Source: Acidobacteriota bacterium | GTDB lineage: Bacteria; Acidobacteriota; UBA6911 | Direction of reading: 5' to 3' | Assembly (NCBI GenBank): GCA_017860075.1 | Contig: JAFNAH010000174.1 | Location: 1 to 5,794, forward strand | Length of the DNA: 5,794 nt | Part shown: one piece after another, positions 1 to 5,792 of the stretch | Layout: each line of letters opens with the position of its first letter | How positions within the stretch are numbered: position 1 is the first letter of the stretch | The notes under the pieces: model-generated | The model's database searches: none | What the model saw: the letters and a program-made list of their open reading frames with translations, nothing else | What the model was told of the DNA's origin: nothing | Translations under genes and position numbers: made by a program

Positions 1-1257
1 GTACGCTCCTGCTGGTTCGAGCCGGGCACGGCTGCGTATTTCCGCAGCATCGACTCCATGCGGGCGCGGGACTTCGAGGAATTCAAGCGGTCAATGTCGG
101 CGTGGGGTGCCCCAACGCTGAATCACGTCTATGCGGACGTCAAGGGCAACATCGGCTGGCTGGCGCGCGGCCGTGCGCCCAGGAGACCTGACTGGGACGG
201 CCTCCTGCCGATTCCCGGTGACGGGCGCCACGAGTGGGATGGCTTCTGGTCCGGTGAAGAGTTGCCTTTGGTCTACAATCCTCCGGAGGGCTGGTTCGCC
301 ACCGCCAACCAGATGAATCTCCCGGGCGACTATGCGTATCGGGAGCGAAAGCTCGGCTTCGAGTGGGCAAACCCTTCGAGGTTCGAACGTATCTCCGAGC
401 TGCTCGCAGGAAACGCAAGGTTGACGATCGAAGATTGCCAACGGCTTCAGAACGATATCGTCTCGATTCCCGCCCGGCACATAGTCCGGCTGCTCGGGAA
501 CCTCGCAGCGGACGAAGCAAAAGCAAGGGCCGGGATCGAACTTTTGACAGGCTGGGACTTTCGCGAAAGCCAGGAATCCGGGCCGGCGGCGTTGTTTGAG
601 GTCTGGCAGGCCCGGCACCTCCGTCAGGCATTCCGCGCGGCCGTTTTGCCGCCGGCCCTGGCTGATGCCCTTCCTGCCACCGACGTGCGCGTGATGATAG
701 ACGCGCTCGAGAATCCGGCTGAAACCTTTGCCGGCGATGCTGTGCAGCGTCGCAACAAGCTGCTGCTGGAGACGCTCGCGGCCGCTTACGCGGAAATGGA
801 GAAGCTGCAGGGGCCGGACCCGGGTCTGTGGCAGTGGGGGAAGCTGCAGAAGAACTTCATAGAGCACCCTCTGTCAGGTCTTGTCGACGAAGCGATGCGC
901 CGGAGGATCGATATCGGGCCGCTGCCCAGGCAGGGTGGTGAGTACACACCCAATCAATCGGGATACCGGGCCGAGGACTTCCGGCAGACGGGCGGGCCTT
1001 CGTTCCGCATCATCGTCGATGTGGGCAACTGGGACAACTCACGGGCCGTGAACCATCCCGGCCAGTCAGCCAACCCGGAGAGTCCGCATTACCGGGACCT
1101 CGCGCCTCTCTGGCTGCGCGGCGAGTATTTTCCCCTGCTCTATTCGCGCAAGGCCATTGAAGAGGCGGAGGAGTCACGCATTCGCCTCGTCCCTCAGAAT
1201 CTTGCCTCAGGGCGTGGGAAAGAATCCCACTGCAAAGGCGCAGAGTCCGCGGAGTAA
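1..1257 (+). CDS. Penicillin acylase family protein (peptidase S45), C-terminal part, 5' end outside the window
   Basis: The reading frame is open from base 1 and ends with TAA at 1255-1257, leaving 418 codons of a longer gene. This family hydrolyses amide bonds of N-acyl compounds (beta-lactams, acyl-homoserine lactones or other acyl amides). It is made as a precursor that self-cleaves into alpha and beta chains and is usually exported. The signal peptide, alpha chain and nucleophilic Ser of the beta chain would lie upstream. What is seen is the beta-chain pattern LNHVYADVKGNIGW near residue 41 of the fragment. By analogy with NWYYADVNGNIGY of E. coli penicillin G acylase, the Asn at 121-123 should be the oxyanion-hole residue. 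YNPPEGWFATANQ follows, as does a typical end (RGEYFPLLYSRKAIEEA). About 20 residues after LVPQ look like an added low-complexity tail. ATG 58 is internal, because homology begins before it. The substrate cannot be inferred. Confidence 0.9.
   Translation, partial: VRSCWFEPGTAAYFRSIDSMRARDFEEFKRSMSAWGAPTLNHVYADVKGNIGWLARGRAPRRPDWDGLLPIPGDGRHEWDGFWSGEELPLVYNPPEGWFATANQMNLPGDYAYRERKLGFEWANPSRFERISELLAGNARLTIEDCQRLQNDIVSIPARHIVRLLGNLAADEAKARAGIELLTGWDFRESQESGPAALFEVWQARHLRQAFRAAVLPPALADALPATDVRVMIDALENPAETFAGDAVQRRNKLLLETLAAAYAEMEKLQGPDPGLWQWGKLQKNFIEHPLSGLVDEAMRRRIDIGPLPRQGGEYTPNQSGYRAEDFRQTGGPSFRIIVDVGNWDNSRAVNHPGQSANPESPHYRDLAPLWLRGEYFPLLYSRKAIEEAEESRIRLVPQNLASGRGKESHCKGAESAE
1213..1253 (+). 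other. Hairpin and repeat-like tail at the acylase 3' end
   Basis: GTGGGA (1214-1219) and TCCCAC (1225-1230) form a perfect 6-bp stem with a 5-base loop inside the last codons of the acylase. The following GCAAAGGCGCAGAG resembles dispersed 'GCGCAGAG'-type repeats I recall from several proteobacterial genomes. The encoded tail looks unlike the rest of the protein. There is no T-tract, so it is not a normal terminator. The link to a dispersed repeat is inference from memory. Confidence 0.3.
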
Positions 1258-1319
1258 CATTTCATAGGGCCGGTGAGCCTTACTTATCCAGCCTTGCTTA
1301 CAGGGAGCAGGAGTCAGCG

Positions 1320-2117
1320 ATGGAAGTCATCATACTACGGACACGAGAGCAGGCAACGGTACTGACCGCCCGGTTGATCGCCAGGGCATTGCGGCAAAAA
1401 CCGACACTGGTATTGGGATTAGCTACCGGTCGCACCATGGAACGTCTCTACTGTCTGCTGGGGAACATGCACAGGGATGAGCGCCTCGATTTCTCCCTGT
1501 GCCGCACGTTCAACCTTGACGAGTACATAGGCTTACCCCCGGAGAGCCCCTATTCCTACCGCTATTACATGAACGAGCACCTTTTCAAGCGGGTCAATAT
1601 CGACTTGCGCAACACTCATCTTCCGGATGGCATGGCGGCCGACATAGACGCCGCTTGCCGGCAGTATGAAACGCAGATCGTGGAATGCGGTGGTATTGAC
1701 ATCCAGCTTCTGGGGATCGGGTCAGACGGGCACATCGGCTTCAACGAACCTCTTTCCGCCTTGCGGTCGCGAACCCGGCAGAAGGCTTTGACGCCCGACA
1801 CGATCCGGCAGAACGCGAGCCTGTGCGGCGGCGAGGAGAACGTGCCGCGGCGTGCCGTTACCATGGGGGTGGGCACGATCCTGGATGCCAAGCGCTGCCT
1901 GATGCTGGTCACAGGCTCCACCAAGGCGCACATCCTGGCCAAGGCAGTCGAGGGACCGATCACGTCGATGGTGACCGCTTCCGCCCTGCAATTGCACCCC
2001 TCCTGCCGGGTGATCGTCGATGCCGAAGCGGCGGCCTTTCTCCAGGGCAGGGAATACTACAACTGGATATTCCGCAACGAGCCGGAGTGGTCCGAGCACC
2101 AGGATTTGACCAGATAG
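1320..2117 (+). CDS. nagB: Glucosamine-6-phosphate deaminase
   Basis: This cytoplasmic enzyme converts glucosamine 6-phosphate to fructose 6-phosphate plus ammonia, feeding amino sugars from cell-wall or chitin turnover into glycolysis. The 265 residues match the usual length (266 in E. coli). The phosphate-binding segment is LGLATGRTMERLY (about 32-44). The catalytic residues line up with E. coli D72, D141, H143 and E148 as D67 in FNLDEYIGLP and D136, H138 and E143 in GIGSDGHIGFNEP. SRTRQK (150-155) keeps Arg and Lys equivalent to the E. coli N-acetylglucosamine-6-phosphate allosteric site (R158, K160). VGVGT- and LQLHP-type segments follow. ATG 1320 is supported by AGGAG at 1309-1313, six bases upstream. 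It lies 62 bp after the acylase, so co-transcription is possible. No nagA or sugar transporter is visible. Family assignment is firm; the physiological role is inferred. Confidence 0.96.
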   Translation: MEVIILRTREQATVLTARLIARALRQKPTLVLGLATGRTMERLYCLLGNMHRDERLDFSLCRTFNLDEYIGLPPESPYSYRYYMNEHLFKRVNIDLRNTHLPDGMAADIDAACRQYETQIVECGGIDIQLLGIGSDGHIGFNEPLSALRSRTRQKALTPDTIRQNASLCGGEENVPRRAVTMGVGTILDAKRCLMLVTGSTKAHILAKAVEGPITSMVTASALQLHPSCRVIVDAEAAAFLQGREYYNWIFRNEPEWSEHQDLTR

Positions 2118-2151
2118 AGCCTGCGCCTGCAGTCACCACCGTGGTGCAGCG

Positions 2152-2172
2152 GGGCTTGCATGCGGCATGCCC
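2152..2172 (+). terminator. Terminator-like hairpin after nagB, no T-tract
   Basis: GGGCTTGC (2152-2159) can pair with GCATGCCC (2165-2172) with one mismatch and a 5-base loop, 35 bp after the nagB stop. A smaller stem, CACCAC/GTGGTG (2134-2146), precedes it. Another, CCCGG/CCGGG (2170-2183), overlaps its end. No run of T follows, so intrinsic termination is only a possibility. Confidence 0.22.
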
Positions 2173-2206
2173 GGACGGCCGGGTGTACGGGATCTACCCT
2201 CCGGCT

Positions 2207-2332
2207 GGATCGGAATCGGGATCGCAGTCGAGGTCGGTATCGCTTCCGGACTGCAGTCCACTTCAATCCTCGGGCCCTTCGTCTCGTCGTGACTTCGAAT
2301 GCAGATACCGAATGCGACCCCGACACTGATCC
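2207..2332. repeat. Imperfect inverted repeat of degenerate ATCGGN-type hexamers
   Basis: The left arm (2207-2243) reads as tetramer or hexamer steps of the kind ATCGGA, ATCGGG, ATCGCA, GTCGAG, GTCGGT. The right arm (about 2297-2332) is its approximate reverse complement. The outer 20 bases pair at about 16 of 20 positions, then after a 4-6 base offset the inner parts (GTCGGTATCGC against GCAGATACCGAA) pair again. The spacer contains the perfect 12-bp palindrome GGACTGCAGTCC (2248-2259). The layout matches the element at 5437-5596. Function is unknown: an mRNA hairpin, a nucleoid-protein target or a relic of a small non-autonomous element are all possible. Confidence 0.55.
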
Positions 2333-2409
2333 AGAAACCGAGGCCTCTTCTCACCCGACAGGGCGGTCTCAACAGTCCTCCTTTTGTGCCCTCCGCCGTG
2401 TGGGGTTGA

Positions 2410-2418
2410 TGATATGAT
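2410..2418 (+). promoter_or_regulatory. Possible extended -10 promoter for the two-component operon
   Basis: TGATATGAT fits the extended -10 pattern TGN-TATAAT with one mismatch in the hexamer. No good -35 box lies 16-18 bp upstream, which an extended -10 can tolerate. Initiation near 2425 would give a leader of about 120 nt before the response regulator. This is a motif-level prediction. Confidence 0.33.
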
Positions 2419-2441
2419 GTGCGTCGAAGGCGGAACTCTCC

Positions 2442-2488
2442 CGCGAGATTCATGGGGAACCCATGATAGTCCCTGAGGGGGACTCGCG
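2442..2488 (+). promoter_or_regulatory. Foldable 5' leader, three-way junction
   Basis: CGCGA (2442-2446) pairs with TCGCG (2484-2488) and encloses two perfect hairpins. These are CATGGG/CCCATG (2451-2456 with 2460-2465, loop GAA) and GTCCC/GGGAC (2469-2473 with 2479-2483). The three helices nest cleanly in the presumed leader of the receiver gene. It matches no riboswitch family I recognise. Chance folding in GC-rich DNA is a real alternative. Confidence 0.3.
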
Positions 2489-2543
2489 AAACGGCACTCA
2501 TCGGCGGGTTCGGATCCCTTACGCGGGTGACGGAGAACCAGCA

Positions 2544-2936
2544 ATGCAAGACGGCAAGTACGTCATCCTGTGCATCGATGATGATCCGGATGTGCTCATG
2601 TCGCTGCAGATCATCCTGGAAGCCAGCGGCTATGTCGTGAAGAAGGCACCCGACGCCCGGGCGGGCCTCCAGGCATTCAAAGATCTGACTCCGGATGCGG
2701 TAATCATCGACCTGATCATGGAAGAGGTCGACGCGGGCCTGGATCTGGTCAAAGAGCTGCGGGCCCTGAACAACAAGGTGCCCCTCTACATGCTCAGCTC
2801 GACCGGGGATTATCTCTATACGACTCTCGATGCCAATGCCCTCGGGCTTGCGGGTGTCTTCCAGAAACCCATCAAACCTCAGGTTCTGCTGAAATTGCTG
2901 GAGACCAAGCTCAAAGGGAGGAAACCTCGCCCCTGA
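2544..2936 (+). CDS. Stand-alone response regulator receiver domain (CheY-like)
   Basis: The 130-residue protein is one receiver domain with no DNA-binding or enzymatic output domain. It would accept a phosphoryl group from a histidine kinase, very likely the one encoded next. The acidic pocket is D12/D13 in CIDDDPD and the phosphoacceptor is D56 in AVIIDLIMEE. The switch Ser is S85 or S86 in MLSSTG, and the conserved Lys is K108 in FQKPIKP. The MEEVDAG stretch after the phosphosite is unlike classic CheY. ATG 2544 is chosen over upstream ATG 2463 because GGAGA (2532-2536) sits seven bases before it and the domain's first beta strand starts directly after. The earlier ATG lies in a hairpin stem. 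The stop is 9 bp before the kinase start, indicating an operon. The output is not visible: it may act by protein contact, in a phosphorelay or as a phosphate sink. Confidence 0.93.
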   Translation: MQDGKYVILCIDDDPDVLMSLQIILEASGYVVKKAPDARAGLQAFKDLTPDAVIIDLIMEEVDAGLDLVKELRALNNKVPLYMLSSTGDYLYTTLDANALGLAGVFQKPIKPQVLLKLLETKLKGRKPRP

Positions 2937-2945
2937 AGAGAATGA

Positions 2946-5792
2946 ATGGCCGACATTCTCGAGCCTTGCCTGTCGGCGCAGGAAGTGCCAGAGAATGTGC
3001 CATTCCGGAACGAACCTGCCATGGAACGAGCGACCGCTGAGAAGGATCTGCTTCCGCTCGATCGGGAACTCGAAGAACGGCTCCATTGGCTGATCCGGCT
3101 TCGCTGGTTCGCGGGAACCGCCCTCTTCATCGGCACATGGATCGCACCACCACTGCTATCCGTTCGATTGCCGATCGGCCCCCTGACTGCAGTTGCCGGC
3201 GCGGTGCTCCTCTGCAACCTTTTCCTCTACCTGAGCCTGAAATCGATCGACCTCACGCCGCGCCGGTTGAGAGGGTTTTTCTACCTGCAGATTTCCCTCG
3301 ACTGGGTAGCCGTGGCCTGCACCGTTTACCTGACCGGGGGAATCCTGAGTCCGCTCACCCTGAGTCTGGCATTCCATCTCGTTATCGGGGCCATTCTGCT
3401 TTCACGGCGCGCCTGTTACCTGCTCTCGATCGCCGCCGGTCTTCTGCCCGGGGCCATGGCAATGCTGACAATCCTGCAAGTGGTCCCCGGTCCGGTCGAA
3501 CTCCCGCAGGATACCGGCATCGCCCCCCTGACAGCAGTTTGGATCTGGTGCGGCTTGACCCTCTTTTTCCTGATTATCACCTACCTGGCAACTTCGATCT
3601 CCGGGAAGTTGCGCGAAAAGGAAGCCGCCCTGCTGGAATCGGAGCATGCGGTGGATCGGGCTTACCAGGAGATGGAATCCCTATACCAGCTCGGACAGGT
3701 GGTGAACTCGACCCTCGACATCGACGAGGTCCTCAGGCTCATCGCCGAGCATGCCACGCACCTTCTGGGCGGAAAGGCCGCTTTTCTGAGGCTGTTTGAC
3801 AAGAGCCGAAAACAGCTCTATGTGGGCGGGACGTACGGCCTGAGCCGGGCATATATCGACAAAGGGCCCGTGGACGTCGACAAGAGCCTCGTCGACCTGG
3901 AGGCCCTGCGCGGGGGGACGATCCAGGTCTACGAGGTTGGCGACGACATGCGCTTCCAGTACCGCGAAGAGGCCAGGCGGGAAGGGTTGCGCTCCATGCT
4001 CTCCTGTCCTATCCGGGCCAAGAACCGCTCGCTCGGCGTCATCAGGGTCTACACCGCCGAACCGCATGTTTTCACTGAGCCGGAACAGAAGCTCCTCCTC
4101 AACATCGCCAACCTGGGCGCCGTGGCTATCCTGAACGCCAAGTCCTACAGCGAGCTCCTGTCCCTGGACCATGAACGCGTCTGGTTCGCTCGCACCACGC
4201 ATCACGAACTGAGGGCGCCCCTGGCAGCGATCCAGTCCTCCCTGGAAGCGCTCCCTTACGCCGGACCGCTCAACGATACGCAGCAGGATCTCATGGAACG
4301 GATGCGAAGGCGTGTTCAGGATGCTTTCGACACGATCCGGGATCTGCTCGATCTTGCTGCGGCGCAGCGGCTCGACGACCAGGAAACGATCGAGCCCATC
4401 CGCTTCGAAGAGACTATCCGGCCGCTGCTGGAAGCCGCACGAGAGCAGGCGAAGGCCAAAGGCCTGTCACTCGTCGAGCAGCTCGACACGGGGGATTGCC
4501 TTGTGCAGGCAGAACCAGAGGACCTCAGGCGGATCTTCTCCAACCTGCTCAGCAACGCGGTCAAGTACACCCCGGCAGGCCAGGTCACGATCGGCGCCCG
4601 CTGCACGGAGGGATGGCTCGATGCCTGGGTGCAGGACACCGGGATGGGCATCTCGGCCATAGACCAGATTCGCGTATTCCGGGCCTTTTATCGCAGCGCC
4701 GCTGCCAAGGCCAGCGGCGTCGTGGGAACGGGTCTGGGTCTTTCGATCGTACGACAGGTCTGCGAGAGACTGGGCGGCACCATCACGCTGACCAGCCAGG
4801 AAGGGATCGGCACACGCTTTGATGTCCGCATTCCGCTGGCGCGAATGGAAACGCCGGAGAGTACCGTTCTCACCTCATCGGCACACGCTTTGATGTCCGC
4901 ATTCCGCTGGCGCGAATGGAAACGCCGGAGAGTACCGTTCTCACCTCCCAGACGTAATGAATCGCCGCACATATTCCAACGCCTGTGCCAGATCCTGCTC
5001 CGCGCCGGAACTCAGGCTCTCGCGAAAGGCCTCCACATCGTGCGCGCGGATTCCGAGCAGGTAGCCTGCAGGACAGGAACCGTAGCAGGCTCCCGCCAGG
5101 TAAAGTACCTCTGCCGGGGAAATGCCGTGGGAAGTGAACCCGGGAGTCGAAGGCGCTGCCGTCAGGGGACGAAAGTAGAAGGGATCCTCGGCGTCCAGGG
5201 CGGCGTCCACGAAGATGACAACCTCGTGTTCGGCGGCCAGCGAGGCATGCTCGACGGCGAGCTGGTAGTCGCACTCGACGGTCACTCCGGGAAGCTGCAG
5301 CAAGCTGCAGCCCCTCGAGGCGTTCGGCAAGCGCCGGTCCGAGGCCGTCATCCCCGCGGCCCGGATTCCCGAAGCCGATCACCAGTATGCGATTGCCGCC
5401 CATTATGGTACTTGGAGAGGAGAAGTCACCGGCATGAACTTGGACTTAGACCTGGACTTGGACGTGGACTTCGACCTGGACCTCAGGCCGTTCTTTTCGA
5501 GGCAACCAGCAGCAGTTGTTCCGTTCATGATCCTGCTGCCCGCCTGCGCGGGTCCAAGTCCACGTCCAAGTCGAGGTCCAGGTCCAGGTCCAAGTTTATC
5601 CAGGAATACTGCTTACCTGGGCGTCATCCGTTTGCGACCCCGATTCCGACCCCGGACGGAGACCCGATGGTCATTGCCGTGGGCTACTCGCGAACCTTCC
5701 GCTCGACAGTCTGCCCCGCCGCATCGAGCAACTCCACCGTCAGCGGCATGCCTCCCAGGGCGTGTGTAGCACAGGAGAGGCAGGGGTCATAG
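2946..5792 (+). CDS. Membrane GAF histidine kinase, C-terminus altered by a frameshifting tandem duplication
   Basis: This is the likely partner of the preceding receiver: a membrane sensor that autophosphorylates and passes phosphate to an Asp. Six hydrophobic segments lie at about 51-71, 77-98, 110-130, 135-153, 157-178 and 193-215. A coiled linker (217-250), a GAF domain (about 255-400) and HisKA follow, with H420 in HHELRAPL. HATPase has an N box at [13 protein letters not shown] (N537), G1 at D564-TGMG and G2 at GTGLGLS (594-600). GGILSPL (131-137), between segments 3 and 4, recalls the quinone-linked GGxxNPF of RegB/PrrB. ATG 2946 follows GAAGAG by five bases; Met26 is an alternative. 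As given, the frame reads 948 codons to 5792, but genuine similarity ends near residue 644. A 71-bp duplication shifts the frame, and the last 304 residues are antisense to the protease, intergenic DNA and hydrogenase gene. With one copy removed the protein is 646 residues, ending ...VLTSQT at TAA 4955-4957. Confidence 0.88.
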   Translation: MADILEPCLSAQEVPENVPFRNEPAMERATAEKDLLPLDRELEERLHWLIRLRWFAGTALFIGTWIAPPLLSVRLPIGPLTAVAGAVLLCNLFLYLSLKSIDLTPRRLRGFFYLQISLDWVAVACTVYLTGGILSPLTLSLAFHLVIGAILLSRRACYLLSIAAGLLPGAMAMLTILQVVPGPVELPQDTGIAPLTAVWIWCGLTLFFLIITYLATSISGKLREKEAALLESEHAVDRAYQEMESLYQLGQVVNSTLDIDEVLRLIAEHATHLLGGKAAFLRLFDKSRKQLYVGGTYGLSRAYIDKGPVDVDKSLVDLEALRGGTIQVYEVGDDMRFQYREEARREGLRSMLSCPIRAKNRSLGVIRVYTAEPHVFTEPEQKLLLNIANLGAVAILNAKSYSELLSLDHERVWFARTTHHELRAPLAAIQSSLEALPYAGPLNDTQQDLMERMRRRVQDAFDTIRDLLDLAAAQRLDDQETIEPIRFEETIRPLLEAAREQAKAKGLSLVEQLDTGDCLVQAEPEDLRRIFSNLLSNAVKYTPAGQVTIGARCTEGWLDAWVQDTGMGISAIDQIRVFRAFYRSAAAKASGVVGTGLGLSIVRQVCERLGGTITLTSQEGIGTRFDVRIPLARMETPESTVLTSSAHALMSAFRWREWKRRRVPFSPPRRNESPHIFQRLCQILLRAGTQALAKGLHIVRADSEQVACRTGTVAGSRQVKYLCRGNAVGSEPGSRRRCRQGTKVEGILGVQGGVHEDDNLVFGGQRGMLDGELVVALDGHSGKLQQAAAPRGVRQAPVRGRHPRGPDSRSRSPVCDCRPLWYLERRSHRHELGLRPGLGRGLRPGPQAVLFEATSSSCSVHDPAARLRGSKSTSKSRSRSRSKFIQEYCLPGRHPFATPIPTPDGDPMVIAVGYSRTFRSTVCPAASSNSTVSGMPPRACVAQERQGS
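4806..4947. repeat. Perfect 71-bp direct tandem duplication
   Basis: Bases 4806-4876 and 4877-4947 are identical, starting ATCGGCACACGC and ending GTTCTCACCTC. The flanking bases differ (G before copy 1, C before copy 2; A after copy 1, C after copy 2), so the unit is exactly 71 bp with no boundary microhomology. Since 71 is not a multiple of three, the kinase changes frame at the junction. Copy 2 also contains the last bases and stop (4941-4943) of the convergent protease gene. Perfect identity indicates a very recent event or an assembly error. Confidence 0.97.
4941..5403 (-). pseudogene. [NiFe]-hydrogenase maturation protease (HoxW/HycI-type), frameshifted
   Basis: This endopeptidase family checks nickel insertion and removes the C-terminal extension of the hydrogenase large subunit. 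Translation from ATG 5403 gives a typical start, [18 protein letters not shown], then leaves frame after about residue 34. The rest lies in another frame and ends at TGA 4941-4943. A 10-bp tandem duplication (5292-5311) explains the break. Removing one copy yields 150 residues, normal for the family. The presumed nickel ligands are then all present: D18 or D19 in GRGDDG, D63 in VIFVDAALD and H89 in [25 protein letters not shown] also fits the family. As given, residues 1-33 and the other two ligands are never in one frame, so no active enzyme is expected. No clear ribosome-binding site precedes ATG 5403. No slippery heptamer suggests programmed frameshifting. The gene lies 280 bp after the hydrogenase subunit on the same strand. 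Confidence 0.88.
5292..5311. repeat. 10-bp tandem duplication breaking the protease gene
   Basis: AAGCTGCAGC occurs twice in direct contact (5292-5301 and 5302-5311). The unit contains the 8-bp palindrome GCTGCAGC, which favours slippage. Deleting one copy fuses RLEGLQL to PGVTVECDY, a smooth family-like sequence, which supports an insertion here and not a deletion elsewhere. Confidence 0.93.
5437..5596. repeat. Long inverted repeat of GGACNT-type hexamers
   Basis: The left arm (5437-5482) consists of steps such as TTGGAC, TTAGAC, CTGGAC, GTGGAC and TTCGAC. The right arm (5551-5596) is the reverse complement in the same register, matching at 38 of 46 positions by hand alignment. The stem continues inward with CAGGC/GCCTG (5484-5488 with 5542-5546) and CAGCAG/CTGCTG (tip, 5507-5515 with 5533-5538). 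RNA from either strand could form a very stable hairpin of about 160 nt. Most mismatches fall in the variable third of each hexamer, as expected if hexamer periodicity itself is maintained. Confidence 0.8.
5634..5653. repeat. Short hexamer block shared with the 2207 element
   Basis: Bases 5634-5652 agree at 17 of 19 positions with the reverse complement of 2207-2225 (GCGATCCCGATTCCGATCC). This ties the two intergenic regions, about 3.4 kb apart, to one repeat family. It sits between the hydrogenase stop codon and the large palindrome. Confidence 0.5.

Larger units (their letters stand above)
2118..2543. other. Gene-free region between nagB and the response regulator
   Basis: No convincing coding sequence is seen in these 426 bp on either strand. 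Frames that stay open here run out of register with flanking genes or are antisense to them. The region holds small hairpins after nagB, a long imperfect palindrome built of ATCGGN-like hexamers (2207-2332), a good extended -10 box (2410-2418), and a leader that can fold into a three-way junction (2442-2488). It probably separates two transcription units on the same strand. Confidence 0.6.
5404..5683. other. Intergenic region between hydrogenase subunit and maturation protease
   Basis: These 280 bp lie between two - strand genes and hold no credible gene. They contain the hexamer palindrome (5437-5596), a CCAGG/CCTGG stem (around 5600-5620) and a short GATTCCGACC-type block (5634-5653). The + strand frame from ATG 5434 encodes LDLDLD-like residues followed by Pro/Arg-rich sequence and is a by-product of the repeats, although GGAGAGGAG (5414-5422) precedes it. 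In the hydrogenase direction the region could attenuate or stabilise mRNA between the two genes. Confidence 0.6.

Noticed and set aside
2118..2183. Strong intrinsic terminator after nagB
   Set aside because: Several stems are possible, but none is followed by a T-tract, so only a weak call was kept.
2463..2543. Longer receiver protein starting at ATG 2463
   Set aside because: This ATG lies in a hairpin stem without a good ribosome-binding site. The extra 27 residues precede the first beta strand and match nothing, while ATG 2544 has GGAGA at proper spacing.
2133..3086. Long open frame on the - strand (317 codons) opposite the receiver gene and the intergenic palindrome
   Set aside because: Its middle is the mirror of the receiver's codons, it has no recognisable domain, and it crosses the repeat element. 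It is a high-GC antisense shadow.
5285..5320. Programmed ribosomal frameshift joining the two protease frames
   Set aside because: No A/T-rich slippery heptamer is present, and a simple 10-bp duplication accounts for the break.
4941..5351. Protease translated from an internal ATG at 5351 as a complete 136-aa protein
   Set aside because: It would lack the GFGNPxRGDDG segment with the first metal ligand and begin with out-of-frame residues. A frameshifted full-length gene explains both frames better.
5437..5596. CRISPR-like or coding tandem repeat array
   Set aside because: The units are only six bases, degenerate, contiguous without spacers, and arranged as an inverted pair.
5434..5769. Small + strand protein starting with an LDLDLD run and preceded by a GGAGAGGAG site
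   Set aside because: The acidic and Pro/Arg-rich composition is a direct product of the hexamer arms, and its 3' half is antisense to the hydrogenase gene.
4878..5792. The 304-residue extension of the kinase as a new C-terminal domain
   Set aside because: It is entirely antisense to the protease, the hexamer palindrome and the hydrogenase tail, begins exactly at the duplication junction, and contains repeat-derived SRSRSR-type low complexity.
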